A DNA stretch of 64,000 nt. Source: Tubiluchus corallicola (Eukaryota; Priapulida; Priapulimorpha; Priapulimorphida; Tubiluchidae). The stretch's first letter is position 1. Every line of letters begins with the position of its first letter. The DNA is taken from positions 1 to 64,000 of the forward strand of contig JAQGDQ010001074.1 in assembly GCA_030141605.1 (NCBI GenBank), given 5' to 3'. A program made the position numbers and the translations under genes. Under the pieces are notes generated by a model. That model was not told the origin of the DNA, searched no databases, and saw nothing but the letters and a program-made list of their open reading frames with translations. Positions 50,301-61,500 of this stretch are shown here, one piece after another.

Positions 50301-53077
50301 AATTATAGTCATTTCACTATGATTGACCCAAAATTATTAGGAGTTTTAACTATTTCAAATGTTTTAAATAATTATACCAAAATAATTGTTCTCAAAATAT
50401 TTCCATCTCCAATTGTGGAAAGGACACCTATTGTAACACTGCCAATGTTAGAGCTGGAATTTGACCTTATGTCAGGGGATTTTGCATAAGCTGCTAAACC
50501 TATGCATAAACAACAATTCTTATCAATCTTTTATTCTTATATTTTAGTACAAAGGAAAGAAAATCCGCTACGAAACTAGCATAGTTATTCAAGATTTCGA
50601 GTCATCTCAAAGGTTCACCGTGGAATGCACTCAGACAAATCTTGCCTTCCCTTCATATGATAGACAGTAAGTGTAATCCGTATACTTGTACTTAAATTAC
50701 GTGCGAATAAAGTTTTTAATTTGGTCAGCACCTTATTGTGAACGAGCTTCTGCTCAGTCAGCTGTTGTCATGAATACATGTTTTACCTATTAGGCCTACT
50801 AGTATTTCAATAACTTATCTAGGAGTGAAAATACAAGTTTTTAGTAAAAAGCATGATTATGAAATACTCTACTTTACGTGCTTATTTACATTAAATTATT
50901 TGAAAATAGAACAACATAATGTCTATAAAACAACTTTATATGTCTAATTTTACAACCAAGATAATTAATTGTCTTTAACACTAAGTCTATTTATACATAA
51001 AAGTAATATTATATGTATATATATATATATATTATTTATTTATGAATAAATATTTAGGTAATGTACAATAATACTTGATACTGCTAGAATTAGGGTATGA
51101 TTGTTATTATTGTATTGTAACTTATTAAATTTTTTTGTGTTTGCTAATCTGTTGTCACTCTATGTGTTGTTTTGTTGTATCGTGAAATTACGTAATTGTT
51201 ACAACAAATTAAATTAAATTATTATAACGTTACTTCATAATTAACATGGTCTTGTTACTGCATTATCGGTTATCGAAAAAGTATACGACACTTTAATCAT
51301 CGTAGCACAGCGTCAAATACTTCCAACCAAACAGTAGCAGCTTAATTGGTGATTTATCCAATGGTAGCGTAAGCAACAAAATCGACTATCTGCTTTTAAT
51401 AAAACATGAAAAGTGCCAAAAAAGGCGACTTTGTGGGGCGTTTAATATTTATACATTCGGAAGAAAGTAATAAAGTATTTAAAATAAGAATAACAGAAAT
51501 ATTTTACAGTTTGGAGTTACTCCAAAGCCTTTTACTAATTTCACTTTTATTATTTTCACAGAGGGACATGCAGGAGGAAAATGGATTTATTTGATACGTT
51601 TAATGAGTTAAATGGTAAGCACTTATTACACGACTATGTATTATACACAATTTATCTTCTTTTCATGTATCTATACATTATCTTCTTTTCGTACAATGTG
51701 CTCATTAACATAAATAATTCTAATGTAATTGAATGCAAACCTTATAATTGTTGTATCTTTTAGCTATAAACGTTTACACTTGCTCGACCAAAAAATTTAA
51801 ACTTGCATTATTGTTGAATTGAAATGAATTGTCTCAGATGATTAATGTTCCAACAACTTACGTCGGATCCTAAGAGAACCCAACGTTAGACATCGAGTCC
51901 ACGAGTTTCATCAGGCATCATTCACTTTTAATTCATGTTAACTCGCCTACGCCAGTGCTATGTACTTTCTGGGTGGTAGATACCTGGGAATGGAGCTCAG
52001 ATAATGGTATGGTTTAAAAACCTGGGTTGTTTAATAGCTCGAGATTGGAACCAAAATGTGAAAATTAGGGCAAATTGATCGTTCACGCATGAGAAAACCG
52101 CACTGTACCAGACGTAGTCAAGGGATAATTAGTCCTGAGTACCGTGCACGCAGGTTAGTCACACCTGAGTATTATACTCAACAGTTTTCGTCAATGAGTA
52201 AAGCCACGCTGGACCACGTACAGTCAAATGTTAAATGCTGTCATGCTCGCGGATTTGGATCTGAATTCATCCATTTCGTCTAAACGAATATTTTACTTTT
52301 AGATGCTAATCTCGGGGAGGATTGTATTGTAAATGGTCAATGCCGCAATCGACACGGTCACTGCGGACGAGTAGAGGGACATGAGTCTGACTTCTGCATT
52401 TGTAACCATGGATACCATCCTGCACTGGTGTACAACAACTATCAAGAAAGCTCTAAAATCGAATGCAGAAAGACGAGTAAGTTTATTCTTACAAATTCTT
52501 ACACGCATTTTTGGATTACACGCTTGAGAAGCAACTCTACACATAGGTTTCTTTTGCCGTGATGCTGCTCTCATTCTCGTTGTCGTTCATGTAATAACTT
52601 TTATTGTGACATCGCAACATAGTTTATCCGTACTCGAAATGGATGCCATGACAACGGTAGATGTCCTAAATGTCCAACTTAATAAAATCAATTTAAGTTG
52701 TTGTCATTTTACCTATTGGTGCCCTCTTTTTGAAGGAATAATAACGTCATGTGGCCTAAAGAAGAAAAGCAGCGCACTGCCAATGTTATAAAGGCATTCC
52801 GTGTAACTATTTACAAAGAATTATATAGTAAAATACTGATATTTCTTACAGAGAGCTGAGAATGTTGAACGTTAGTTTTCGATGCTGTTAACGAAAGCCT
52901 TCGTGTTTGTACCACTTTAAGTTATAATTTATGTTGATTATTAGCGGTATTATAGTTTTTTGCGCTTCATTTTGTGCCAATTTTAATATTTTCAATTCTA
53001 TATTAATTTGCACTGAAAGTCATTACACTTTGGATTTATCTTTAAGATTTGCTTTGTTTTTTCTTTCAGATACTTAA
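38316..53077 (+). CDS. Secreted protein with one ZP-N-like module and one EGF-like module
   Basis: Eight exons: 38316-38371, 40225-40304, 48143-48172, 48903-49111, 50548-50666, 51562-51614, 52303-52476 and 53070-53077. Every junction matches in phase and the total is 242 aa. The N terminus is a signal peptide (MTGLNQWLSVTGLLCVLLRW, with likely cleavage near FVEA-ARG). Exons 4-6 encode a ZP-N-like module: IQCFAECDYMVISIKFTEYF, PRCKFYGTGRHF, PLKACGTFKLVER, IRYETSIVIQDF and FTVECTQTNLAF, with cysteines placed as in ZP domains. Exon 7 encodes an EGF-like module with six cysteines, including the C-x-C of DFCICNHGYHP. There is no ZP-C module, membrane segment or GPI signal before the stop in exon 8. 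By family, a role in extracellular coat, matrix or receptor binding is likely; no more specific function is supported. Confidence 0.8.
39470..39880 (-). mobile_element. LINE reverse-transcriptase fragment, minus strand
   Basis: Read on the minus strand, 39875-39675 gives LHKVAEWLNVNKLSLNIKKS (the WL..NKLSLN motif after the RT catalytic core). A frame shift then leads into VKYLGIFLDEHLNWKYQIS and KLSKTLGITYKLLKF, the usual LINE thumb region. Broken and partial, in intron 2 of the ZP-EGF gene. Confidence 0.8.
42200..42560. other. Higher-GC segment of unknown origin in ZP-EGF intron 2
   Basis: A block of about 350 bp richer in GC than its surroundings, with overlapping open frames on both strands (112 codons on minus) but no recognisable domain. 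It probably comes from an old repeat or retroelement. Confidence 0.25.
42640..42993 (-). mobile_element. Family A TIR element, copy 3 (reversed, diverged)
   Basis: The reverse complement from 42993 begins attaaagcaagggtttcatg, then 'gcgactcttctgcgacga', like the left end of the element at 2211. The interior has the same GCGA/TCGC-rich composition. The other end is not clearly defined. Confidence 0.5.
43040..43335 (+). mobile_element. LINE ORF C-terminal fragment
   Basis: A 97-codon frame containing TVQHLLFDCNTLTHCC, typical of the Cys/His tail found at the end of many LINE polyproteins. It has no upstream RT in frame, so it is a remnant. Confidence 0.55.
43819..44890 (+). mobile_element. Degenerate LINE reverse transcriptase
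   Basis: In successive broken frames: FWNNVKRRN (about 43925), KSAGSDGLVGKYF (about 44085), an interrupted 'NNNRPIAL'-like segment (about 44250), the RT core ISNGLRQGSLLFPKLYNTYI (about 44610), and LIYTDDASLITS (about 44740) containing the YxDD catalytic motif as YTDD. Several stops and shifts make it a pseudogene. It is followed by a T/A-rich stretch and the direct repeat at 44952. Confidence 0.8.
44952..45194. repeat. 243-bp direct repeat, copy 1
   Basis: Starts taactacagacataacacat and ends 'ttctgtcagaaa'. It matches 45778-46020 with no difference that I could see. Confidence 0.9.
45778..46020. repeat. 243-bp direct repeat, copy 2
   Basis: Identical to 44952-45194 at a distance of 826 bp. 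The 583 bp between has no coding content. The ends do not read TG..CA, so LTR identity is not supported. A segmental duplication or an assembly artefact is possible. Confidence 0.9.
46021..48081. other. Rest of ZP-EGF intron 2, nothing recognised
   Basis: AT-rich sequence with short ORFs that carry no recognisable domain. Confidence 0.5.
48082..48110 (+). pseudogene. Duplicated mini-exon of the ZP-EGF gene, out of frame
   Basis: Flanked by 'tttttttcag' and 'gtaaga' exactly like the real exon 3 at 48143-48172, and the exon body is very similar (shared start 'ata.aattgtttttca', shared end 'ctggcaagaaa'/'atggcaagaaa'). It is 29 nt against 30 nt, so including it would shift the frame into exon 4. 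It is either a decayed duplicate or a frame-breaking alternative exon. Confidence 0.6.
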
Positions 53078-53251
53078 CAAAGAAAGCTTACTACGTTGTG
53101 TTAACCAATTAGACCAAATTGGAATCGGGCAGAATGAAATCGGACAGAATAACATTACTGGGTCCTATAGCAGGCCAAGTGTGTCGTTCAGCGTTACTAT
53201 ACAGATAAATATATAGATTTCTAAATTAAACTATATTTTAAAAATTTACAG

Positions 53252-53257
53252 AATAAA
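53252..53257 (+). promoter_or_regulatory. Likely poly(A) signal of the ZP-EGF gene
   Basis: AATAAA in 'cagaataaaaatttc', about 175 bases after the TAA in exon 8. Confidence 0.5.
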
Positions 53258-54550
53258 AATTTCTGTGGAAGAGGAAGCAATGACCAGTAGTTACCAGGCT
53301 ATAACGTGTTTCATGATTTAACTGAAATCTTCGCATGACGTCCCAATATCAAAGATGTTAGTTAGCTCTAGTGGTTATTTCAATTAAGACTAGCTATGGG
53401 CGTCACTTCTACTGATATTCTAACCAACTTTGCTGAGGGGGTTCATGATTGTTGGGGTCTAGGAACAAAATTGTCTCTTGTATATAAGTTATTTGTCATA
53501 GTTAGAATGGAAGTAAAGTTTGGTCTAGTCTGCTAAGATTGTCTATCATACGACATTTTTCTAAAAAAATCTCTTTAAAAACCTCTAAGAGCATTTTTAT
53601 CACCTAATGTATACTGCAATTTTCTGCAGACTAAAACTATCAGAGCATAGTGTTTGTCGAGGTCTGTGACATACTATTTATTGTTAATTGATCAAAACAG
53701 GTAGTATTTACTATAACTTCGCATTTATGGGGGCGTGTACAGGTTATTATCTAAAATAGGCCTATTAAATTTATTTAGCAAATATGTTAAAATTATTGTG
53801 TTAATACAGTGTACAATATTTTGCGCTTTGTGCTACAACATCAATATTACACATAATAATATATTATAATTTACACATAACAATTGTTATCCTGTTGTGT
53901 TTATTATTTTTGTGGGATTGTACGACTGCTGTACAAATAAGATGTTAATTGTTAAACGTCTATTTGAATTTGAATTTTTAGTAGTTCGATTCGTTGGCTG
54001 TTCCTTATCTAAGCTTAGATGAGGAACAAAAATAGATTCTAGTTGCAAAAGAAAAGACAATATGCAATGCACAATTTCCTGAATGAAATTATGAATAATA
54101 AATAACGAATAAAATTCATAGCCCTAATGAATAATGAATTAAAGATTAGTTCCACGTGGCCGTGTTGGCAACAGGTGTCGTACATCTGATACAGTGCATT
54201 ATCACACAAAGCAAATTGACGTTTCAATAAGCGCGCTATATTACACTACTTTTATTTTGTGATTCCACTGTGTGGATTTTGTTGTCATTTTTTTACTTAA
54301 TCCGTTTGCGTTTGTTCACACAAAGTCGCATTTTGAAATTATTCAGATAACTCTAACAAATTGCAAGACATGTCACTGGCAGAAGAAGTTCTAACATCAT
54401 TGTACCTGTAAACCTTAGAATAAATTTCCAAAACTTTGAGAATAGCTGCATAAAGCAAAACCGAACAAAAATATTAGGTATCACGCATTCTAAGTGAATA
54501 CTTTCTGAGCACGTTTGCCAACGTAGTAATTGTCATTGAAACATCAGATA
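53258..54550. other. Intergenic region between the ZP-EGF and TMED genes
   Basis: No gene recognised and no clear TATA box upstream of 54551. Confidence 0.5.
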
Positions 54551-54936
54551 ATGAATCTAATGAAGAACCACTTTATGACGATGATGCAGAGACATTGCTC
54601 TTACCTTGGGATAGTGTTTCTAACAATTGTCATCGAAAATAGTTATGGTCATGGTGGTAAACCCAAGTTTAATAGCTTCATGTTTTTCCTTCCTGCTCAT
54701 GAGGAGATGTGTTTCTACGAGGATTTTAAATTACCACGAACATACATCTTGGAATTTAAGGTCAGAATTTATAATGTTATTTTCGAAATTGCGATAATGG
54801 TGCACTGCTAATAATTGATGATGACCATGATGACGACGATGATGACGATAACGATGACATTGATGACGACGACGACGATGGTGATGACGATGATGACGAT
54901 TATGATAATGATGACGATGATGCTGATGATGATGCC

Positions 54937-54982
<46 letters not shown>

Positions 54983-57295
54983 GCGACGACACGATAACGG
55001 AGATAAATAGTTACACATAATAACAATAATGGTTGTATGCTGACAATGCATGTATATACCTTGAAGATAACCACAACTATGAGAAGGATTATCATGACGA
55101 TAATAACATTGGTAGTAATGAGTGTAACACTGCACAATGCGGATCACATTCGGGCCGAGTTATGTGTAGATGAAAGAGGAGACAGAGAACACTCTCAGGG
55201 TAAAGGAGATGGAAAGGGAAGGCATTGAACAGAAGTAAATGGATGAAGTTACTGAAGCAAACGTAATAATAAACGTAATAAGCAAAAGTAATGATAAGTA
55301 TTATAATGGTAATTAGACTTAAGTAAGTAAGTAAGTAAAGTAAGTAAATAATTTATTTGTCTCAAATAATTTTTACAAAATGAAAATAAGCAAAAGCAAA
55401 AAACTATAATAAAGATGGAAAACAGACGGCATGGCGAAAAGACCAACGGTCATCAGGTGAGCAACCCCTACCCAAATTTTAAAAAAAAATTAAGTGACCT
55501 GTCAAGTGGGTACGTACAAATGAATAATAATCAGTAACTTGGTAAACATTGAGACAACAAATTGCAATGATTTTGAATTTAGAAACAGTAAATACATAAG
55601 GCAGATGAGATGAGATAAACTTTAAATTAGCAAACAAAACCAATTTTAAATTTGAATCATGAGACTAAATCCAACTCAACAAAAACAAAACTAAAAATTG
55701 AATATAAATCAAGAAACTCAATCCAACAGTTGAGCCAAAGAAGAAAAATGAAGGAATGTCAAACCATGAAAATTGTAAATCATCACCAAGTCAAGCACCC
55801 CTATCTTTATTAGAGGCAATTATATGACCTGACAAAGTATAAACAAGGAAATAATAATCAACATTTTGAAAATAAGAAGAAAAATAAGATGATAACTAGG
55901 GAAAAATTAACATAATGAATTTAAACGAGTTCATAATTTAAGTGGCAATAATAAATATGGCAAATGGGATGAAACAATATTTAAATTAACAAATAAAACA
56001 AAAATTTGAATTTAACAAAAGAGACGGAATCTGTAGGAATAACCAAAGAAAAAACTGTAGCAATATCAAACTATGAAAATTGTAAATTCGTTAAACTAAC
56101 TATAACTCCGGTAAAAATAAAGAAAACGGATCAGTGATCAAACAATAAGAATTCTGCTGATTTTTTTCAGACTATGTGAACCCACAGTGGAATTTAGATG
56201 AATTACGACTTGAAAAGACAATTTAATTTGTTACTAGTCGCTGCTCTTATGTAACATTTGTGATGACGAAGGGAAACAATATAGCGTCCTAAACGACTAT
56301 TTAGTATCCAGTGAAGGTCAGGTATCAGGGACTTGTAATTCTTGATAATATTAAAGCCTACTGCATCATCAGCGCAATAATTGCCGCAACTGATCATGAT
56401 CTGTTAACGCCATTTGAGGTAAACCTAATTATCTTCAGCTGACTGAAAGACGCATTAACAATCAAAAAGAATCGACGACGCATTAACAATCAATCCAAAC
56501 CAAAAATGCTTATTGCGAGTTTAGGTGACAGTAGCAACATAGCCCTATATAGTGACAACAACATATATACTGTTGTTCGCCGATCGTCTTACTACCCGTG
56601 AATGGCAGAATAAACTGAAACAACTTTATAACTGAGCTACATTTTTCATAGCGTTTAACCCAGAAGCAAATTGCAAATGATTCCTTTGGTTTGACTTCGT
56701 CAGTATCACGTCAGCATAATGTAATGCTCTCTAAAAAGCATTTAATTTTCAGGTTGTACATGGTGGCGAGTATGACGTTGACATGGTTCTAAAATCGCCA
56801 AAGGGAACAATCATGTACGAAAGGGAGGATGCACATGCTGGAAGGCATCAGTTCGAATCAGGTGTAGGCGTGCACTCATTTTGTTTCCGGAATGAATTCG
56901 CCAAGGTTGCTGACAAGAAAATTTTCTTACGTTTGTCAGGCGCTGTCCATCCATCTCTGGACGAAGAAGCAGGAACGGGACCAAGAGTTCACACACGTAT
57001 GGAGTCTAGCGTCGAAGATATTCACCAACAGATGGAACTCATGCAGCAACTTCAAAGAGATTATATGTTAACAGAAGCAGTAGACCGCAGTTTTGCTGAG
57101 GATCTGAGGGAAAGAGTTATGCTTTGGTCAGCATGTCAAGCTGCTGTTGTTTTGGTCATCATGGTTGTCCAGACATTGGTACTTAAGCACTTTTTCACTC
57201 CACGCAGGAAAAAGAATGAAATCGCAAATGTGCTTAAAACCGACGTGTCATTGTGTAACCAGGAGCTCTGTATTAATGATATTGACGGAATTTAG
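54551..57295 (+). CDS. p24/TMED family cargo receptor, divergent, with extended C-terminal tail
   Basis: Two exons, 54551-54760 (gtcaga donor) and 56753-57295, both phase 0, encode 250 aa. ATG 54551 is used; ATGs at 54560, 54575, 54581 and 54584 are alternatives. Then come a signal peptide (YLGIVFLTIVIENSYG), a GOLD domain (EMCFYEDFKLPRTYILEFK across the junction, VVHGGEYDVDMVLKSP, HSFCFRNEFAKVADKKIF) with the paired cysteines, a coiled coil (about 155-195, including EDIHQQMELMQQLQRDYMLT and RSFAEDLRERVMLWS), a membrane segment (AAVVLVIMVVQTLVLKHFF), and the cytosolic FFTPRRKK. Family members cycle between ER and Golgi in COPI/COPII vesicles and sort secretory cargo. The sequence resembles the TMED3/6/7 group, but I cannot assign a subfamily. 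Typical tails end just after FF..KK/RR. Here about 24 more residues follow, so the dibasic motif is not C-terminal. Confidence 0.9.
54815..54995. repeat. (GAT/GAC)n tract in TMED intron 1
   Basis: About 180 bp of gat, gac and atg triplets beginning about 55 bases after the exon 1 donor, ending in a pure (gat) run (about 54938-54981). Frames give poly-Met/Thr, poly-His or poly-Ile; none is a gene. Confidence 0.95.
55320..56150. repeat. Diverged tandem repeat in TMED intron 1
   Basis: It begins with (gtaa)n at about 55321-55345. Phrases recur 300-360 bases apart, such as 'ccatgaaaattgtaaatc' (about 55764) with 'ctatgaaaattgtaaatt' (about 56070), and 'ttagcaaacaaaaccaa' (about 55627) with 'ttaacaaataaaacaaa' (about 55985). 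There is no coding content. It may be the tail of a minus-oriented retroelement. Confidence 0.5.
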
Positions 57296-57379
57296 TACCA
57301 AAAATGCACATCACTATTACTGAGTGCTGGCTTCAATATTAATAATGAACTTAAAAATCCATTTTCAAGTTGCATGTTT

Positions 57380-57386
57380 TAATAAA
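57380..57386 (+). promoter_or_regulatory. Likely poly(A) signal of the TMED gene
   Basis: AATAAA within 'gttttaataaaattatag', about 85 bases after the stop. The duplicated downstream copy preserves the same phrase (about 57919-57935). Confidence 0.6.
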
Positions 57387-57726
57387 ATTATAGAACTACT
57401 TGCCTTTATCGAATATATTTGGAGACGTCCAGATTATGAAGTATTCTACGTTTCTCCAATATGATGTAAGAGAACTTCGATAAACTTGCGAATAATAACA
57501 TCAGAGAACACCTTTTTAACTGTATCATTACACTACTATGTGCAAGAGTTATGTGTTAAACCCAGCGTCTGAAGTTCAAATCCCGACTTAGAACTTTTTC
57601 TGTTTTCAGTAAATAAACACGCAAATTAAAGGTGTCTTTGACTCACAAATTGCATGATATTTAATTTATGTTTCCTCTTTGCGAACTCCACTCACACATT
57701 GACTAACTAGCCAAGCTTGCTTTCGT

Positions 57727-58200
57727 CTGCGAAACTGCTGTTTTGGTTGTCATGGTTATGTAGACAATAGTACATTACCCCTTTTTCACTCCACACAGAA
57801 AAAGATTCAAATACGCACGGTGGCTTTAGTTACCTATGCAGTCTATACAAACTAATATTGAATAATGAATAATATATCAGTACTATTAATGAACCTTAAA
57901 TCAGTTTTCAAGCAATACGTTTTAATAAAATTGTTGGGACCACTTTTTTTATTGGACAGATTAGGAAAAGTTCGGATATGAAGTATCCGAAGGTTCTCCA
58001 CTGTGACATACAAGTGCTTAAGTAAAGCAACGTATAAAACCGAGAACACTTTTTCAATTGCATCAGTAAGCTACTGCGGGTAAGAGTTTTGTGTTTGTTA
58101 CACCCTGCTTCACTTGTACATTAAAGCCATTATCTTAAGTTTATCACAATAGACCTCTTTGGCTTTTTTGTTGACTTTGTCAGTAAATAAGCGCCTAAAT
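57727..58200 (+). pseudogene. Truncated TMED 3'-end duplicate
   Basis: 57727-58105 repeats the end of the TMED gene. 'ctgctgttttggttgtcatg' matches the membrane-segment codons at about 57142, 'ctttttcactccac' is the FFTP codon region, and the 3' UTR phrases 'caagcaatacgttttaataa' and 'agagttttgtgtttg' have counterparts 540-570 bases upstream. The frame has a TAG inside the membrane segment and no upstream coding part, so it is a dead partial tandem duplicate. Confidence 0.8.
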
Positions 58201-58483
58201 TTAATATCTCGGGACACTAACATTTTTATTTTGGACGATGTTTAATTTTTTTCAATGTTACCATTTGAAAATCAAACTAATTTTATGGATGCCATATAAA
58301 TTAGCCCGCCTGTTGCTAATTGTTTATGTATGTACTACGCAAGAAAGATTTCATCCTTTGTATATAATTAATAAGACGTATCCAAGGAATTTACCGACCT
58401 CATTCATGTTTAATTAGGTTGTCTTAGCTGTGCTTCCAGCCTATTAATCTAATTAAGTAACAAGAATTAAGGCTATTGTTAGG

Positions 58484-58526
58484 ATGGAAGAAGATTTAGT
58501 GTGAAATCATGTGTTTGCAGCAATGA
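58484..58526 (+). promoter_or_regulatory. Two upstream ORFs before the CD225 start codon
   Basis: An ATG at 58484 opens a 6-codon ORF ending in TGA at 58504. An ATG at 58509 opens a 5-codon ORF whose TGA (58524-58526) overlaps the main ATG (58523-58525) as ATGA. They matter only if the transcript starts upstream of 58484. The alternative is that 'tgtttgcag' (to 58520) is a splice acceptor, which would remove them. Confidence 0.4.
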
Positions 58527-61500
58527 ACCTAAATTTTTATACAGAAATACATCGTCTAAAACAGCCATCTACAGGTCGCCTTAAGCTACCTGGTGAAACA
58601 TTCGCTGATGGGAGCGAGATTCCACAACGTCAACCCAGTGCGCCCCCACTTGAGCCGAACGACGAACAAAACGCAACGCTAAACTCACGCTTCGTTCTCC
58701 ATTCTCACACCAATCAACCAGTTACTGTCGCGCCCCAATATGGTACCCGTTACACCCCAACACCCATTGTGGTACAAACCATGTCTCACCATCAACCATC
58801 CTATTATGGGAATTATTATGGGGCGACAGCTGATGGACAAAATCGTAGAGGCGGTCAACCTGATGGCGTGCCAGCAGCCTCTATTCCACCACCAGCTCGC
58901 TACGGTAACACATGCTTGTAAATTTTCATACCTTTTTTACTTAAAAGTCTTGCTATTTCTTTATACATGTATTTAATGTAAGACCTCTGGTTCTCAAGAA
59001 CTGTACATAATTACAGCCTAAGCAGGAGGCAAATGCCTCAGCAGATACAAAAAAGTATAAATAAGTGAGTCTCCGTTCAGGGTTAGAATCCCACATTTTA
59101 ACACGACATGTTTTAACAAAGCCCAATTTTGACCGCCAAACTTGCTCCATGCAGCCATTTAGGTCATTTAGCCACAAGTCACTAGTCGTGTTGCAACTTG
59201 CTTACAATAATAAATTATAAGTGCTAGGCCGGCATACTATTAATTTATAAGAAAGATAAAATGATAATGATACGTCAAGCATGACACACAAGTCACACAA
59301 GTGCTGATATTATAGCTATTGTTATATTTTATGAAATGTTGTACTCGCCAAAATTACAGGCCTAATAATTTATGGTGATGTTGAATGGATCCATTTTAGT
59401 TTCGTATTATTTTAGCAATAAAACATTACCAAAAGACTCAACATTTTGGAACTAGCAAGAGCCTAGTATGAACGCAAGAATGCCATCAACTAATACTACT
59501 ATGCGACGTAATATGAATCATGTATAGCAGTTTTTTACATTTGCAGAAAATCCACCCGAACCAAAAGCAGCAAAAGAAGTTTATCGAAAACCGGCAATAA
59601 CTAAACAGGTAAATGGAATTACATATTTGTGTGTATGTCTATTATTCATTTCGTCATCACTCATCTCTTCACAGAATGCAGTGGTAGTGAGTGACAACAG
59701 GATCTTAAGATCGAGGAGACGACATATGGAATGTTATAGCTACCTCGTCCCTTATTGGGGGAAGGGGGAGAACATAATACATGAGAATTTTTGTATCAAT
59801 TCGAAGTTTTCTAAGCTGTATTCTGTGTTGCATATATTTTTGTGTAAGTTTTCTTTTTTATTATAACACCTTTCCTGAATTTCTTATTTCTTTTTAAGGA
59901 AGTATATTTAATAATCAATGGATTTGTTAACATTTCAGCCCAGAAAAGCTGAAGTAAAACAAGAAATGGATCCTCAATCATGGCTTGGTTTGTCGATTTG
60001 TTTGTCGATCGTCACACTGTTCTTCTCAATTTGCTTGCTCCCACTCAGCATAGGAGCAATCGTTTTGTCATGCAAAGTAAGACATTATTACTAGAACGTA
60101 AGCTGACGCACATTGTAAACTAAATAAATATGGCCAGAATAAATATCATCGCGTACACGGCGCCATCGGTTAACAAAAATGTAAGGTATTTTTGATCAAG
60201 TACATGCTGCTAAAACAATGCAAGGTATTAAAGAGAAAAGCTGATCTCTAGCTTAACCCTGGCCGATAGCTAAATGGATCACATAAAATATCGTATATCA
60301 TATAAAAAGTTTTTCTAAGAAGTCTGCCCCAATGACCAATGACAATGCAGTATGACATCAATGACAATTGATGATACAAGGCTGTATAGGTCGCTTATTA
60401 CCGCGTGAGGTCTATAGTCGAGGCTCGATTTAAATAGCTATTCGTCTGGATGTTGTTCTTGTTGTTTTTAGGGGGAGCCTTTTTGAAAAGCGTTAAGGCT
60501 CCATGGATAGACAGCAATAGACAATCACAAAACTTAACCCGTGTATACTATAACGAATTCTGTACCAACTCGTAGATTTCCTATCTGGCATCTTTAATGC
60601 AAGATGGCGACAATAAAATTACTTATAGAAAAGCTCCATGCTCTGCCACTTTGTAATAGATCTTTACGAAACTTTTGCGAATATACTAGAACGCATTTCG
60701 CATCAATCGACGGAATTGGAGTTTTGATTCCCCGTTTTGAATTCAAGGCTATAGCAAAAATGTCATTTTTTGAAAATACCTAAGGCTCCGCCGATTCGCA
60801 ATGCATCATCAGGAAACTTTGCAGAAATATATACCGGAAAAAATTTCGCATCGATTGACGAGTCGGATTTTTGACCCGCAATTTTGAATTCAAAGTGGCG
60901 GCGATAGCGTCGTTTTTAAAAAATCGTAAAGCTCCGCAATTCGTGGCAGAGAAGCTTGTCAGGAAGCTTTATAGGTTTATACTCGAACCAATCCCGCATC
61001 AACATCAAGATGATTTCAAGATGGCGGTGACAACGTCAAATTCCAAAAAAGCCCAAGCCTGAGCCAATTCGCAACTGATCGTCACGAAACTTTACAAAAA
61101 TATAGTACAACAAATTCAGCATTAATCGACTGATTCGGATTTCTCATTTGCTATCTTTAATTCAAGTTCCCGGCATGACATCGCTTTCTGATCCACGATT
61201 TTGAGTTCAGCGAGTCCTCCTGCCAGACGTTCGATTCGAACTTGACAGTCTATCGGCTATTTCTCAAGTTGAACTAAGAAGTCAGAAATAACCCAAACCA
61301 GCACTCGAAACTTTGAAACACTTTTGTTCTTGGTGGGGATTGCCGGTCATTTATAAAAAGTAGTGATGAAGCTAATGACAGGCCGGTTGCGTAATAACTA
61401 CATTTCAATTAACCGATGCCACCACTGTGGCAACATTTCGTCAAAAATCTAAGCAATTTTTGTACATGCAAAGTTCTCTCCAGCCAGAAAACACAAAATA

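Noticed and set aside
52299-52574. 91-codon minus-strand ORF
   Set aside because: Shadow of the EGF-like exon (52303-52476) on the plus strand.
54731-55147. 138-codon poly-His and 109-codon poly-Ile minus-strand ORFs
   Set aside because: They are products of the GAT/GAC repeat in the TMED intron.
60871-61062. Identical 63-residue ORFs at 60871-61062 (+) and 61728-61919 (-), at first looking like a conserved duplicated gene
   Set aside because: They lie in the inverted arms of a degenerate 150-bp repeat. Identity reflects the DNA repeat, and neighbouring units do not keep the frame.
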